Shown here piece by piece: positions 16,581-25,224 of a stretch of DNA of 64,000 nt. Source of the DNA: Microthrixaceae bacterium (GTDB lineage: Bacteria; Actinomycetota; Acidimicrobiia; Acidimicrobiales; Microtrichaceae); NCBI GenBank assembly GCA_023957995.1, contig JAMLGK010000001.1:281001-345000 (forward strand). Direction: 5' to 3'. A program made the position numbers and the translations under genes. The notes below the pieces were generated by a model. The model worked only from the letters and a program-made list of their open reading frames with translations. It was not told the origin of the DNA and made no database searches. Position 1 is the stretch's first letter, and the number at the start of each line of letters is the position of its first letter.

Positions 16581-17030
16581 GTCCCCGAGGGACCCGATCA
16601 CGAACACGAGCCGGAACTTGCCGACCTGTATCTGGGCCCCCTCGCGCAGCGGTGCCGAGTCGACCCGTTCTCCGTCGAGGTAGGTGCCGTTGAGTGAACC
16701 GGCGTCCTCGATCCGGTACTGGCCACTTCCCTCGGTGCGCACGATCGCGTGGTGCCTCGACACGGTCACGTCGTCGAGGAAGATCGAACTGTCGGGATGG
16801 CGCCCGATCGTCGTCTCGCCGGGTTCGAGCGCGTACCGGGCCCCGGCGGTGGCTCCGCGGGTGACCACGAGCTGACCAACTTCACCTGCATCCGGTATGT
16901 CGACACCGACCTGGGGATAGTTGCCGGTCACATCATCGCCGTCGGGCAGGGTCGCTCCGCACGCGGTGCAGAAGTTCCCCCCGTGAGGGTTCGACACACC
17001 GCAGCGTGGACACTCGACACCCTCGACCAC
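16572..17030 (-). CDS. garA: FHA-domain protein with N-terminal zinc ribbon (GarA-like)
   Basis: A 152-residue FHA-domain protein at the position of garA, between gcvH and ftsR. The FHA domain (about 52-145) has the phosphothreonine-binding residues in GRHPDSSIFLDDVTVSRHHA (Arg77, Ser91) and SLNGTY (Asn114), and ends in IQVGKFRLVF as in GarA. GarA/OdhI inhibits 2-oxoglutarate metabolism and glutamate dehydrogenase until its N-terminal ETTS motif is phosphorylated. Here that motif is absent and the N-terminus is a CPRC-CTAC zinc ribbon (Cys 7, 10, 21, 24). The GTG start avoids overlap with gcvH; a longer frame to 17123 is a shadow. Confidence 0.88.
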   Translation of the reverse strand: MVEGVECPRCGVSNPHGGNFCTACGATLPDGDDVTGNYPQVGVDIPDAGEVGQLVVTRGATAGARYALEPGETTIGRHPDSSIFLDDVTVSRHHAIVRTEGSGQYRIEDAGSLNGTYLDGERVDSAPLREGAQIQVGKFRLVFVIGSLGDNV

Positions 17031-17035
17031 GTCGC

Positions 17036-17416
17036 TCAGCCCTCGATCAGCGCCGCGTACGCCTCGGATGTCATCAGAGACTCCACTGCGGCGGGATCGC
17101 TCAGTTCGATCACGACCATCCAACCCTCACCGTAAGGTTCACCGTTGACCAGCTCGGGGCTGTCCTCGAGGGCGAGGTTCACCTCGGCCACCTTGCCGGC
17201 GACGGGTGCGTAGATCTCCGAGACGGACTTGGTGGACTCGACCTCTCCGAGGACGTCGCCCTGGGCCACCTCGTCGCCGAGGGTCGGCAACTGCACGAAC
17301 ACCACGTCACCGAGTGCCTCCTGGGCGTAGTCGGTGACACCCACGCGTGCTCGGTTGCCGTCGAGGGACACCCATTCGTGGTCCTTCGTGTATCTGAGTT
17401 CGACCGGGATGTTCAT
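17036..17416 (-). CDS. gcvH: Glycine cleavage system H protein
   Basis: A 126-residue lipoyl carrier that moves the aminomethyl group from GcvP to GcvT. The lipoylation site is Lys63 in GEVESTKSVSEIYAPV; the start MNIPVELRYTKDHEWV and the GVTDYAQEALGDVVFV strand are typical. ATG at 17416 has TACCGT 7 nt upstream, so the mRNA is probably leaderless. It begins the cluster gcvH - garA - ftsR - DUF151 - merR, all on the minus strand. Confidence 0.97.
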   Translation of the reverse strand: MNIPVELRYTKDHEWVSLDGNRARVGVTDYAQEALGDVVFVQLPTLGDEVAQGDVLGEVESTKSVSEIYAPVAGKVAEVNLALEDSPELVNGEPYGEGWMVVIELSDPAAVESLMTSEAYAALIEG

Positions 17417-17423
17417 GATCGCG

Positions 17424-17429
17424 ACGGTA
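17424..17429 (-). promoter_or_regulatory. -10 element (TACCGT), leaderless gcvH
   Basis: The hexamer ends 7 nt before the ATG at 17416. Confidence 0.6.
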
Positions 17430-17476
17430 CCCGAGGCGCCGCACCCTCCGCGCACCGAGCTGAACCTCCGGGCATC

Positions 17477-19963
17477 TCAGCGAACCATCTGCCGAAGGCG
17501 TCGGGAATACTCCTGGGTGAGCGACCTCGCATCCTGTTGGGTCGCGCCCTCGGCCCAGATGTGGGTGAGCGGATCCTCCGGGTCGGGAAGCACCAGCACC
17601 CAACCCTGTTCGTGGAACACCTTCACCCCGTCGATCAGCTCCACGTCGCGGCCCTGGGTCTGTTCCACGAGGCTGCGCATGACCAGCCCCTTTTCGTCCC
17701 AGGGCGTGACCACCGTCTCGTGCACCAGGTGGCAGGTGGGGGCCGCTGCCCTGACCTGCGCCAGTGTCGCGTCGGAGCGGGTGAGCAGGTCCAGCATCTT
17801 GAGCAGACCCGCCGCGGCGTCGAACGCCGGCATGAACTCCGGCAGGATCACTCCCCCCTCGAGGTTCATGGCGAACACGACATCGGAGGAGTCCGCCTCG
17901 GCCATCAACGCAGGTGCCGAGGTCTTGGACCACCGCAGATCCAGGCCGTTGGCCTCCAACACGTCCACCGACGCCTTCGGGGCATTCACCGGAAGGGCCA
18001 CGGTTCCGGAGTCGATCGAACGTCCCAACAGCTCCAGGAACGCGAACAACGCCTCGGTGTCCGACAGGACCTCTCCCTCGCCGTCGACGAGTGTCAACTG
18101 GTCTCCGGAGGGGTCGATCACCGCACCCAGATCGGCACCCGAGGCCTTCACCAGCGCACCGACCTGCGCGGCGTGTGTGGTCCGATCGAAGCCCAGCATC
18201 CCCGCGGTGGAGACATAGGGATTGACCGCCAGAACCTCCGCCCCCAGTTTCGCCAGCACATTGGGCATGGCGAGGCTCGCCGAACCGTACGCATAGTCGA
18301 TGACGACCTTGAAGTTGCGTTCGTCGATGGCCTTGGTGTCGATCGACTGCTCGAGCGCCACCGCGTACTGCTCCAGCGCCCGCGGCACCAGATCGATGTC
18401 TCCGATGTCGGCGGGGCGGACCCTGCGGAAGTCCTCCCTGGAGAACAGTCTCTCGATCTTTCGCTGGCTCGCTTCGGTGATGTCGGCACCGGCGCCGTCG
18501 AGGAAGCGGATGATCACCGAGTCGGGATCACCGTCGGCCAGGCGACACGAGATGCCTCCGTGCACGTTGGCGGAACCGCTGTGGAACCTCGTGATGGGCA
18601 CCGAGGTCACCTCGAGGTCGAACACGTTCACCCCACCGGCCTGCAATCCCGCGATCATCGCCCGCTTGAGCATCCGCGCAGCCCTCGATGAGTCACGTGA
18701 GACCACCACACGAGCGTCGTTGGGCAGTGACGTGGCGTAGGCCAGAGCGACCTTGGCGGCCAGCTCCGGTGTGGCATCCACGTTCGCCAGCCCGGTGACC
18801 CCTCCTCTGCCGAACAGGCTCCGTGCTCCGCGCGACTCCCAGATGAGCGACGTGTTGACGACGGCACCTGCCTCGATGGTCTTGAAGGGATAGACCTTCA
18901 CGTCGCTCGAGATGAGTGCGTCCTCGCCCACGAAGACCTCATCGCCGAGAACCACCCCCTCCTCGCAGCGGGCCCCGCGGCGAAGATCCGCCGAGCGCCC
19001 CACCACCGTGCCGCGCAGTCGAACCGACTCGCCCAGGTAGGTGTTGTCGTGCACGACGCTGCGATCGATCTCGCCGTCGCTGCGCACGCGCACCCCGGTG
19101 CCCAGCACCGCGTACTCGCCGATGTTCACACCGGAGTCGATGTTGCAGTTGTCGCCGATGAGCGCGGGTCCGATCAGGTTGGCCTCGGGGCTGATCTCGG
19201 CTCCCTTGCCGACCCACACCCCGTCGGCCACCTCGATACCGGGGATGTCGGCCTGCACCCGTTCGTCGAGGATGTCCTTGTGGGCCCTCACGTAGGCGTC
19301 GAGGGTGCCCACGTCCTCCCAGTAGCCCTCGCCCACCGAACCGAGGATCCGTTCGCCGTCGGCGAGGACCTGCGGGAACACGTCGCCGGAGAAGTCCACC
19401 GGTTCGTCGGCGGCGATCCAGTCGAAGATCCGTGGCTCCAACACGTAGATCCCCGAGTTGATCGTGTCGGAGAACACCTGTCCCCAGGTGGGCTTCTCCA
19501 GGAAGCGCTCGATGTTCCCCTCGTCGTCGGTGATCACGATGCCGTACTCGAGGGGGTTGTCCACCCGCACCAGTCCGATGGTTGCGAGCGCATCGGCGGC
19601 CTCGTGGGCCTTCACGATCGCGGAGATGTCCATGTCGGTGAGGACGTCGCCGGAGATCACCAGAAAGGTCTCCTCGAGCTGGTCCTTGGCGTTGCGCACC
19701 GAACCCGCAGTGCCCAGCGGTGACTCCTCGGTGGCGTAGGTCATGTTGACCCCGAACTCGGACCCGTCGCCGAAGTAGGTCCTGATCGTCTCGGCCATGA
19801 ACGCCACCGTGACGACGATGTCGGTGATTCCGTGACGCTTCAGCAGGCCGATCACGTGTTCCATCATCGGACGGTTCGCCAGCGGCATCATGGGCTTCGG
19901 GGCGTTGGAGGTGAGCGGGCGGAGCCTGGTGCCCTCACCTCCGGCCATGATCACTGCTTTCAT
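17477..19963 (-). CDS. Mannose-1-phosphate guanylyltransferase fused to a phosphomannomutase-like domain
   Basis: An 828-residue fusion. Residues 1-235 are a sugar-nucleotide transferase with AGGEGTRLRPLTSNAPKPMM and the product-binding EKPTWGQVFSDTINSGIY. About 250-370 are left-handed hexapeptide repeats (VWVGKGAEISPEANLIGPAL). The rest is a phosphomannomutase-like fold, but where active mutases have the phosphoserine TASHNP this reads GGISCRLADGDPDS, so that domain is probably inactive or changed, as I recall for related fusions in cyanobacteria. The ATG has a strong GGAGG at 9 nt. It supplies GDP-mannose, presumably for the mannosyl-phosphoprenol synthase at 23752 and for cell-wall glycans. 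Confidence 0.9.
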   Translation of the reverse strand: MKAVIMAGGEGTRLRPLTSNAPKPMMPLANRPMMEHVIGLLKRHGITDIVVTVAFMAETIRTYFGDGSEFGVNMTYATEESPLGTAGSVRNAKDQLEETFLVISGDVLTDMDISAIVKAHEAADALATIGLVRVDNPLEYGIVITDDEGNIERFLEKPTWGQVFSDTINSGIYVLEPRIFDWIAADEPVDFSGDVFPQVLADGERILGSVGEGYWEDVGTLDAYVRAHKDILDERVQADIPGIEVADGVWVGKGAEISPEANLIGPALIGDNCNIDSGVNIGEYAVLGTGVRVRSDGEIDRSVVHDNTYLGESVRLRGTVVGRSADLRRGARCEEGVVLGDEVFVGEDALISSDVKVYPFKTIEAGAVVNTSLIWESRGARSLFGRGGVTGLANVDATPELAAKVALAYATSLPNDARVVVSRDSSRAARMLKRAMIAGLQAGGVNVFDLEVTSVPITRFHSGSANVHGGISCRLADGDPDSVIIRFLDGAGADITEASQRKIERLFSREDFRRVRPADIGDIDLVPRALEQYAVALEQSIDTKAIDERNFKVVIDYAYGSASLAMPNVLAKLGAEVLAVNPYVSTAGMLGFDRTTHAAQVGALVKASGADLGAVIDPSGDQLTLVDGEGEVLSDTEALFAFLELLGRSIDSGTVALPVNAPKASVDVLEANGLDLRWSKTSAPALMAEADSSDVVFAMNLEGGVILPEFMPAFDAAAGLLKMLDLLTRSDATLAQVRAAAPTCHLVHETVVTPWDEKGLVMRSLVEQTQGRDVELIDGVKVFHEQGWVLVLPDPEDPLTHIWAEGATQQDARSLTQEYSRRLRQMVR

Positions 19964-20000
19964 AACGTGTCCTCCACGAGATTCATGACGAGTCCTCCTG

Positions 20001-20750
20001 TCAACCGGCGTGCTCGGCGGTCGAGCCCTCGGAGATTGCATCTGCTTGTTGTGCGGCCCGACCCTCCGCGAGAGCGGTCGGGCCTTCGCGCAGGTAACCG
20101 ATGAAGGCGATGTATCCGAACACCAGTCCCGGTATGCCGACCAACCACGCCGCGATCAGGAACAGGTCGCGCAGGGATTGCGACAGTGTCGGGTCGCTCG
20201 AGATCAAGAACATCGGGAACGCCGCCATGAGACAGAACGTGCCTGTCTTGCCGACGTAGCTGACATCCATCCGCCGGGCACCCATGAGGGTGATCGTGGC
20301 CACGTAGATCGACATCACCACCTCTCGGGCGATCGCCAGGATTCCGAACACCAGGAACAACTTCGTTGATGTCGTGGAACCACCCGGCGGATCGATCGAC
20401 ACCGCCCAGAGGATCGAACCGACACCCACGATCATCAGCAGCCGATCGACGGTCGGATCGAACATCTTGCCGAAGTTCGACACCTGCGAGAAGCGTCGGG
20501 CGACGTAACCGTCCACCCAGTCGGTGGCGCCGAGTGCTGCCAACAACACCGCTGCCTGCCAGCGGAGGTCCTCCCAGAAGAGCAGCCACACGAACAGCGG
20601 GATGCACAGTGCACGCACCAGTGTGATCAGGTTGGGCAGGGTGAGCAGACGGTCCTCACCCTCGGGGATCACCTCGCCGGCCAGTCCCCGCCGCTCGCCG
20701 TCGTGGCTCCCGTCGTCACCCAGTGCGCCGTGATCCTGTCGCTCTGCCAC
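20001..20750 (-). CDS. CDP-alcohol phosphatidyltransferase (PgsA-like)
   Basis: A 249-residue membrane enzyme. The CDP-alcohol motif D-x2-DG-x2-AR-x8-G-x3-D-x3-D is complete in DWVDGYVARRFSQVSNFG then KMFDPTVD (about 77-102). Hydrophobic spans surround it from about 37 to 225. This family transfers a phosphatidyl group from CDP-diacylglycerol to an alcohol, most likely glycerol-3-phosphate, though inositol phosphate cannot be excluded. The cytoplasmic N-terminus of about 35 residues is polar. The GTG start has TAGAGT 6 nt upstream (leaderless). Confidence 0.88.
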   Translation of the reverse strand: MAERQDHGALGDDGSHDGERRGLAGEVIPEGEDRLLTLPNLITLVRALCIPLFVWLLFWEDLRWQAAVLLAALGATDWVDGYVARRFSQVSNFGKMFDPTVDRLLMIVGVGSILWAVSIDPPGGSTTSTKLFLVFGILAIAREVVMSIYVATITLMGARRMDVSYVGKTGTFCLMAAFPMFLISSDPTLSQSLRDLFLIAAWLVGIPGLVFGYIAFIGYLREGPTALAEGRAAQQADAISEGSTAEHAG

Positions 20751-20756
20751 GACCCC

Positions 20757-20762
20757 ACTCTA
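20757..20762 (-). promoter_or_regulatory. -10 element (TAGAGT), leaderless pgsA-like gene
   Basis: The hexamer ends 6 nt before the GTG at 20750. Confidence 0.65.
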
Positions 20763-20861
20763 GGGACCTGCACGGGCTCGCCGGACGGCTGGTCGTCCCG
20801 GTCCGCGATCCCACGTCGCTGCAGCGGCCGAAGACCGCCACAGCCGGGTGCCACGGCTGCC

Positions 20862-20867
20862 TATGGT
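20862..20867 (+). promoter_or_regulatory. -10 element (TATGGT), leaderless HIT gene
   Basis: The hexamer ends 6 nt before the ATG at 20874. It is divergent from the pgsA-like promoter 100 bp away. Confidence 0.6.
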
Positions 20868-20873
20868 GGCGGC

Positions 20874-21371
20874 ATGAACGCTCAGGGGAACAGCCCACCA
20901 GCGGGGGCGACAGGTCCGTCTATCTTCACGCGAATCATCCGGGGGGAGATCCCCGGCCGGTTCGTGTGGCGTGACGACCTGGTGGTGGCGATTCTCACGA
21001 TCGCCCCCATCAGGCCCGGCCACACGATGGTGGTACCGATCGAGGAGGTGGACCACTGGCTGGACGTCCCAGCAACGACCTGGGCGCGCGTGGGTGAGGT
21101 CTCCCAGGCCATCGGCTCTGCCCAGATGGAGGCATTCAAGCCCGCGAGGATCGGTTCGATGATCCTCGGCATGGAGGTGCCGCACTGTCACGTGCATCTC
21201 GTGCCCATCGACAACGAGCGCGACCTGAGCTTCGCGAACGCCGACGCAACCGTGTCCGATGAGGCCCAGGATGCCAGTGCCGAGGCGATACGGGCTGCGC
21301 TCAGGGCTGCGGGCCACACCGCATGCGTACCGGATTCGAACGGCGAGGGTCCGACAGGTCGGGCCTCGTGA
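20874..21371 (+). CDS. HIT-family protein (nucleotide hydrolase/transferase)
   Basis: A 165-residue histidine-triad protein. The catalytic motif is PHCHVHLVP (His-x-His-x-His, about 103-107); FTRIIRGEIPGRFVWRD at the N-terminus and IAPIRPGHTMVVPIEEVDHW are the family's nucleotide-binding strands. HIT proteins split adenosine phosphoramidates or dinucleoside polyphosphates. The frame is open upstream but the ATG at 20874 gives a typical N-terminus. Its stop overlaps the GTG start of the fucosidase, so the two are co-translated, with no obvious metabolic link. Confidence 0.93.
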   Translation: MNAQGNSPPAGATGPSIFTRIIRGEIPGRFVWRDDLVVAILTIAPIRPGHTMVVPIEEVDHWLDVPATTWARVGEVSQAIGSAQMEAFKPARIGSMILGMEVPHCHVHLVPIDNERDLSFANADATVSDEAQDASAEAIRAALRAAGHTACVPDSNGEGPTGRAS

Positions 21372-22831
21372 GTTCCAGGACCGCACTGAAGGAACTCCGC
21401 CGACATCGGGTACCCGCCTGGTGGAGCGATGCCAAGGTGGGCATCTTCATCCACTGGACTCCGGCGGCGGTGCCGGGTTGGGCCCCCGTGGACTCCGAGA
21501 TCGGAGACCTCCTGGCGGCCGGCCGCGAGGATGCCCTGGCCGAGAACCCCTACACGGAGTGGTACGAGAACTCCATCAGGTTCCCCCAGTCCTCCGCCAG
21601 CCGCCACCACCGCGAGACCTACGGCGACAAACCGTATTCGGACTTCGCGGAGGAGTTCTCCGAGGCGCTGGCGTCGTGGAACCCCGACGACTGGGCGCGC
21701 AGCTTTGCCGCCACCGGAGCGCGGTACGTGGTCCTGGTGGCCAAGCACCACGACGGGTGGTGCCTCTGGCCGACCGAGGTGGTCAACCCGAACCGGCCCA
21801 ACTGGTTCTCCAGGCGCGACATCGTCGGGGAACTCCGCGAGGCCGTCCTCGCTGCTGGGATGCGCTTCGGCGTCTACTACTCCGGGGGCCTCGACTGGAC
21901 CTTCGATGACCGGCCCATCGGGAACCTGGGCGACATGCTCGCAGCGATTCCCCGCGGCGACTATCCCGCCTACGCGGATGCCCAGGTGCGCGAGTTGATC
22001 GACCGCTACAGCCCGTCGGTGCTCTGGAACGACATCGCGTGGCCGAGTACGGGTGCTGAGCTCTGGCCCACGATGCAGCACTACTACCGGCGCGTGCCCG
22101 ACGGGGTGGTGAACGACCGCTGGATGCCCTGGTCACCCGCCATGGCGGCCGCCGGATTGAAACCTGTCAGGCGAGCAGCCAACTCGCTCAACGCCAGGGT
22201 CACCCGATCCTCGAGAGGTCTGGTCCCTCCCAAGCCACCGCACTTCGACGTGCGCACTCCCGAGTACGTCGTGTTCGACGACGTGCAGAGGCACCCCTGG
22301 GAGTGCGTGCGGGGCATGGACCAGTCCTTCGGCTACAACCGCAACTCGGGGCCCGACCACTTCCTGTCGGACGGCGAGCTCCTGGAGATGACCGGCGACA
22401 TCGTCGCCAAGGGCGGCAACCTGCTGCTCAACGTCGGACCGAAGGGCGAGGACGCGACCATTCCCGATCGCCAGTTGTCGCTTCTCGGGACCCTCGGGAA
22501 CTGGACCGGTTCGCAGGGCGCTTCGATCTTCGCGTCGCGACCATGGATACGCCCGGTCGGCGAGTCGGTCGAAGGACACGGTCTGCGCTACTGGGCGAGA
22601 GACCGATCGCTGTTCGTGGCGGTCGACCAGCGCGGTGGGTCCTCGAGCAGGGGTGGGGCCGCGGACAGCACCGTGACCCTGCGCGAGGTGGCTCCCTCAC
22701 CCACCACCGTGGTGAGGACCGCCTCCGGAGAACCGGTCACCCACACCGACGCACCGGAGGGTCTGCAATGCGTCTGGACCCCGTCGGTTCCGTGGTCGGT
22801 GCTGGAGATCACCGACGCCCGCTGTCGCTGA
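21368..22831 (+). CDS. Alpha-L-fucosidase family protein (GH29)
   Basis: A 487-residue glycoside hydrolase of family 29. Typical motifs are WWSDAKVGIFIHWTPAAVPGW (close to the start), KHHDGWCLWPTEVVNPN (about 131-147), FGVYYSGGLDWTF, and SPSVLWNDIAWP with the likely catalytic Asp (about 225). A region with GNLLLNVGPKGEDATIPD (about 355) is also conserved, and a small beta domain follows. There is no signal peptide, so it acts in the cytoplasm on imported or internal fucosides, unlike many secreted GH29 enzymes. GTG start overlaps the HIT gene stop (GTGA). Confidence 0.93.
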   Translation: MSSRTALKELRRHRVPAWWSDAKVGIFIHWTPAAVPGWAPVDSEIGDLLAAGREDALAENPYTEWYENSIRFPQSSASRHHRETYGDKPYSDFAEEFSEALASWNPDDWARSFAATGARYVVLVAKHHDGWCLWPTEVVNPNRPNWFSRRDIVGELREAVLAAGMRFGVYYSGGLDWTFDDRPIGNLGDMLAAIPRGDYPAYADAQVRELIDRYSPSVLWNDIAWPSTGAELWPTMQHYYRRVPDGVVNDRWMPWSPAMAAAGLKPVRRAANSLNARVTRSSRGLVPPKPPHFDVRTPEYVVFDDVQRHPWECVRGMDQSFGYNRNSGPDHFLSDGELLEMTGDIVAKGGNLLLNVGPKGEDATIPDRQLSLLGTLGNWTGSQGASIFASRPWIRPVGESVEGHGLRYWARDRSLFVAVDQRGGSSSRGGAADSTVTLREVAPSPTTVVRTASGEPVTHTDAPEGLQCVWTPSVPWSVLEITDARCR

Positions 22832-22836
22832 TTCCC

Positions 22837-23658
22837 TCAGAGGTCCAGCCGTTGGGCCTCGTCACCTGAATCAGCCGCGCCCTGCGGTTGATCGAGTTCG
22901 ATCGGCTCTGTGAGCTGTTCGCCCTTGTTGCGCACGTTGTTCACCTCGACCGAAACCGGATGGAACGTGATGAGCTCCTTGGGAGCGGGCACGAGGAGCC
23001 TTCCGAGGGTTGCCACATCGGTGTTCGGGTCCAGCCATTCCTCCCACGCCGACGCGGGCAGGATCACCGGCATCCGGTGGTGCAGCTCGGCCATCTTCTC
23101 GTTGGGCGAGCCGGTGATGATCGTCGATGAGCGCACCGTCACCTCGGCGTTCTGCAGACCCTCGTCGGGCTCCCCATCTCCCTCCGCTGCCGCATCATCT
23201 CGGGCGGCACCATCTCGGGCGGCGCTGGGAAGCGTCCCGCGCCATTCCTCCCACAGCCCGGCGAAGGCGTAGGGCTCGCCGTCGGGGCGATGGATGAACC
23301 AGGGTTGCTTGCGCGAGGTGCCCTCGGGTTTGTTCCATTCGTAGAAACCGTCGACGGGCATGATGCAGCGGCGCTTCTTGAACGCAGAGCGGAACGCCGG
23401 CTTCTCGGCGACGGTCTCGGCCCGGGCGTTGATCAACTTGTTGCCGATACGCAGGTCCTTGGCCCATCTCGGCACGAGTCCCCAGTGGAAGGTGTCGAGG
23501 TTCCGCGTGCTTCCGTCGGAGTACACGACGAACACGTCGGTGGTCGGCGCGGTGTTGTAGTTGGCCTCGTGGGCGAGCGCCTGCTCGCTGACCCGGTCCA
23601 CATCGAAGTACTTGGCGATGTCCTCGGCGTTGGACGACGACACGAAGCGGCCACACAT
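22837..23658 (-). CDS. SRAP-domain protein (YedK/HMCES family, abasic-site protection)
   Basis: A 273-residue SOS-response-associated peptidase. After removal of Met, Cys2 in MCGRF forms a covalent link with abasic sites in single-stranded DNA. Other conserved parts are NYNTAPTTDVFVV (Asn/Pro near 34-46), WGLVPRWAKD, NARAETVAEKPAFRSAFKKR, CIMPVDGFYEW (Glu near 112) and HHRMPVIL (catalytic His near 193). An Ala/Asp/Gly-rich insert (about 146-165) and an acidic C-terminal tail are not part of the usual core. TAGGGT lies 6 nt before the ATG (leaderless). Confidence 0.96.
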   Translation of the reverse strand: MCGRFVSSSNAEDIAKYFDVDRVSEQALAHEANYNTAPTTDVFVVYSDGSTRNLDTFHWGLVPRWAKDLRIGNKLINARAETVAEKPAFRSAFKKRRCIMPVDGFYEWNKPEGTSRKQPWFIHRPDGEPYAFAGLWEEWRGTLPSAARDGAARDDAAAEGDGEPDEGLQNAEVTVRSSTIITGSPNEKMAELHHRMPVILPASAWEEWLDPNTDVATLGRLLVPAPKELITFHPVSVEVNNVRNKGEQLTEPIELDQPQGAADSGDEAQRLDL

Positions 23659-23664
23659 GGCCCA

Positions 23665-23670
23665 ACCCTA
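23665..23670 (-). promoter_or_regulatory. -10 element (TAGGGT), leaderless SRAP gene
   Basis: The hexamer ends 6 nt before the ATG at 23658. Confidence 0.6.
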
Positions 23671-23735
23671 AACCGGCCGGTGTGGCCCACCTGCTCGGAC
23701 TCCCGGGCATGAGTCGGCCGCGGAGCGCCCGCCGG

Positions 23736-23741
23736 TACGAT
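23736..23741 (+). promoter_or_regulatory. -10 element (TACGAT), short-leader GT2-GtrA gene
   Basis: The hexamer ends 10 nt before the ATG at 23752, implying a leader of only about 3-4 nt. Confidence 0.5.
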
Positions 23742-23751
23742 CGGTGCGCCC

Positions 23752-24915
23752 ATGAACGCTTCCGCCCCAGCGCCGATCGTGTCGGTGATCACTCCGACCT
23801 TCAACGAGGTGGAGAACCTGCCGGTGTTGGTCCCCCGCATCCACGCGGCCCTCGGCGACACTCCCCACGAGATAGTGATCGCGGACGACAACTCGCCCGA
23901 CCGCACCTGGGCCGTGGCCGAGGAGATCGCGGCCGGCGACGACTCGGTCGTGGTGCTGCGACGATTCCACGACCACGGGCTGTCGGCAGCGGTGCTCGAC
24001 GGCATGTCGGCGGCGCGCGCCCCCTATCTGGCTGTGATCGACGCAGACCTCCAACACGACCCCTCGGTCCTCGGTGAGATGCTGGCGCGCCTGCGCGCGG
24101 GCGACGCCGACGTCGTGGTCGGCAGCCGGGAGGCCGACGGGGGCGGTTATGGCGAATGGAGCGCCAGGCGCCGCTTCGTCTCCTGGGTGGCCGCCGGTAT
24201 CGCCAGGCTGTTCCTGCGGGTTCCGACGGGCGACCCCATGAGCGGATACTTCATGTTGACCCGCGGGGCCTACGAGTCGACCGCGGCCGAGATCAACCCG
24301 CTCGGCTTCAAGATCCTCCTGGAGTTCATAGGGCGCAACCGGGCCCTGCGGGTGCAGGACGTCGGCTACACCTTCGCCAACAGGGTGCACGGCGAGACCA
24401 AGCTCAAGCCGAGCGTCATCCGTTCCTACCTGCTGGCGGTCGCCGAGCTCCGGCTCGGCCGCCAGATCAACCCCGTGTTCTTCCTCTACGTTCTGGTGGG
24501 CATCCTCGGGGTTGCCGTGAACTCGGTGCTGTTCACGCTGTTCGAGGCGCTCGGGTTCCCGAGGATCGACACCGGCCTCAACGAGGCGCTCGACCCCATC
24601 TACTCCTCGTTCGTGGCCAGCGTGGTCCTCACGACGCTGCTGTTGTTCGTGATCAACAACGAGTTCACCTTCTGGGAACAGCGCTACCGGGGTTGGAGAA
24701 CGATCGGGGCGTTGCTGCTCTACGGCGTGATGACCGGGGTCGGCACCCTGGTCCACGTGGCCGTCTTCTCATGGCTGCAGGAAACGGGATTCCTGTTCAA
24801 CCTCATCGGCGATGACGCCGCACGCGTGGTGCACAACCTCGTCGGCGCCATGGTGGCGCTGGTGGTGAACTGGTACCTCAACACCACGTTCGTGTGGCGT
24901 AGGCGCCTCGTCTGA
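23752..24915 (+). CDS. Polyprenol-phosphate mannosyltransferase-like GT2 fused to GtrA domain
   Basis: A 387-residue fusion. Residues 8-235 are a family 2 glycosyltransferase with VSVITPTFNEVENLPVLV, the nucleotide-binding ADDNSPD, the DADLQHDP motif and GDADVVVGSR, closest to dolichol/polyprenol-phosphate mannose synthases. About 240-387 is a GtrA domain with four membrane spans (PVFFLYVLVGILGVAVNSV, VVLTTLLLFVINNEFTFW, etc.), which may anchor the enzyme or flip the lipid-linked sugar. It would use GDP-mannose, which the enzyme at 17477-19963 makes. The C-terminal RRRLV stays in the cytoplasm. Confidence 0.93.
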   Translation: MNASAPAPIVSVITPTFNEVENLPVLVPRIHAALGDTPHEIVIADDNSPDRTWAVAEEIAAGDDSVVVLRRFHDHGLSAAVLDGMSAARAPYLAVIDADLQHDPSVLGEMLARLRAGDADVVVGSREADGGGYGEWSARRRFVSWVAAGIARLFLRVPTGDPMSGYFMLTRGAYESTAAEINPLGFKILLEFIGRNRALRVQDVGYTFANRVHGETKLKPSVIRSYLLAVAELRLGRQINPVFFLYVLVGILGVAVNSVLFTLFEALGFPRIDTGLNEALDPIYSSFVASVVLTTLLLFVINNEFTFWEQRYRGWRTIGALLLYGVMTGVGTLVHVAVFSWLQETGFLFNLIGDDAARVVHNLVGAMVALVVNWYLNTTFVWRRRLV

Positions 24916-24924
24916 GGCACCGCC

Positions 24925-25224
24925 TCAGCGCCCACCCATGGCGTGAGCCATGTCGGCTATCCGCACACCGGCGCGTTCGACCACCGGTTCGGTCCGGCCC
25001 AGCACCTCACGGATCTCCCGTAGGTCGATGACGAGGTCATCCGGTTCCGGATCTCCGGCTCGGTCGACGTCGGGTGACGACCGGATCCGTTCCGAGTCCA
25101 GCTGAACAGCACGGTCCAGCGCTTCGAGGGCGTCCTCGAGCCGTGCCATTGCCAGAAGGGTGTCGAGCGGACCCACCGAGGCCGCGAGTTCCTCGGTTCG
25201 TCTCTCGATTCGCTGAAGATCCAT
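24925..25224 (-). CDS. Small helical protein of unknown function
   Basis: A 99-residue protein I do not recognise. It is almost wholly charged and predicted helical (LQRIERRTEELAASVGPLDTL, ALEALDRAVQLDSERI), with heptad-like spacing of Leu/Ile, so it may form a coiled coil. ATG at 25224 is preferred over a start six codons upstream. It ends 10 nt from the convergent GT2-GtrA gene. Confidence 0.6.
   Translation of the reverse strand: MDLQRIERRTEELAASVGPLDTLLAMARLEDALEALDRAVQLDSERIRSSPDVDRAGDPEPDDLVIDLREIREVLGRTEPVVERAGVRIADMAHAMGGR

Noticed and set aside
17006..18691. 561-codon open frame on the plus strand
   Set aside because: Antisense to gcvH and the mannose-1-phosphate guanylyltransferase; composition is that of a shadow frame.
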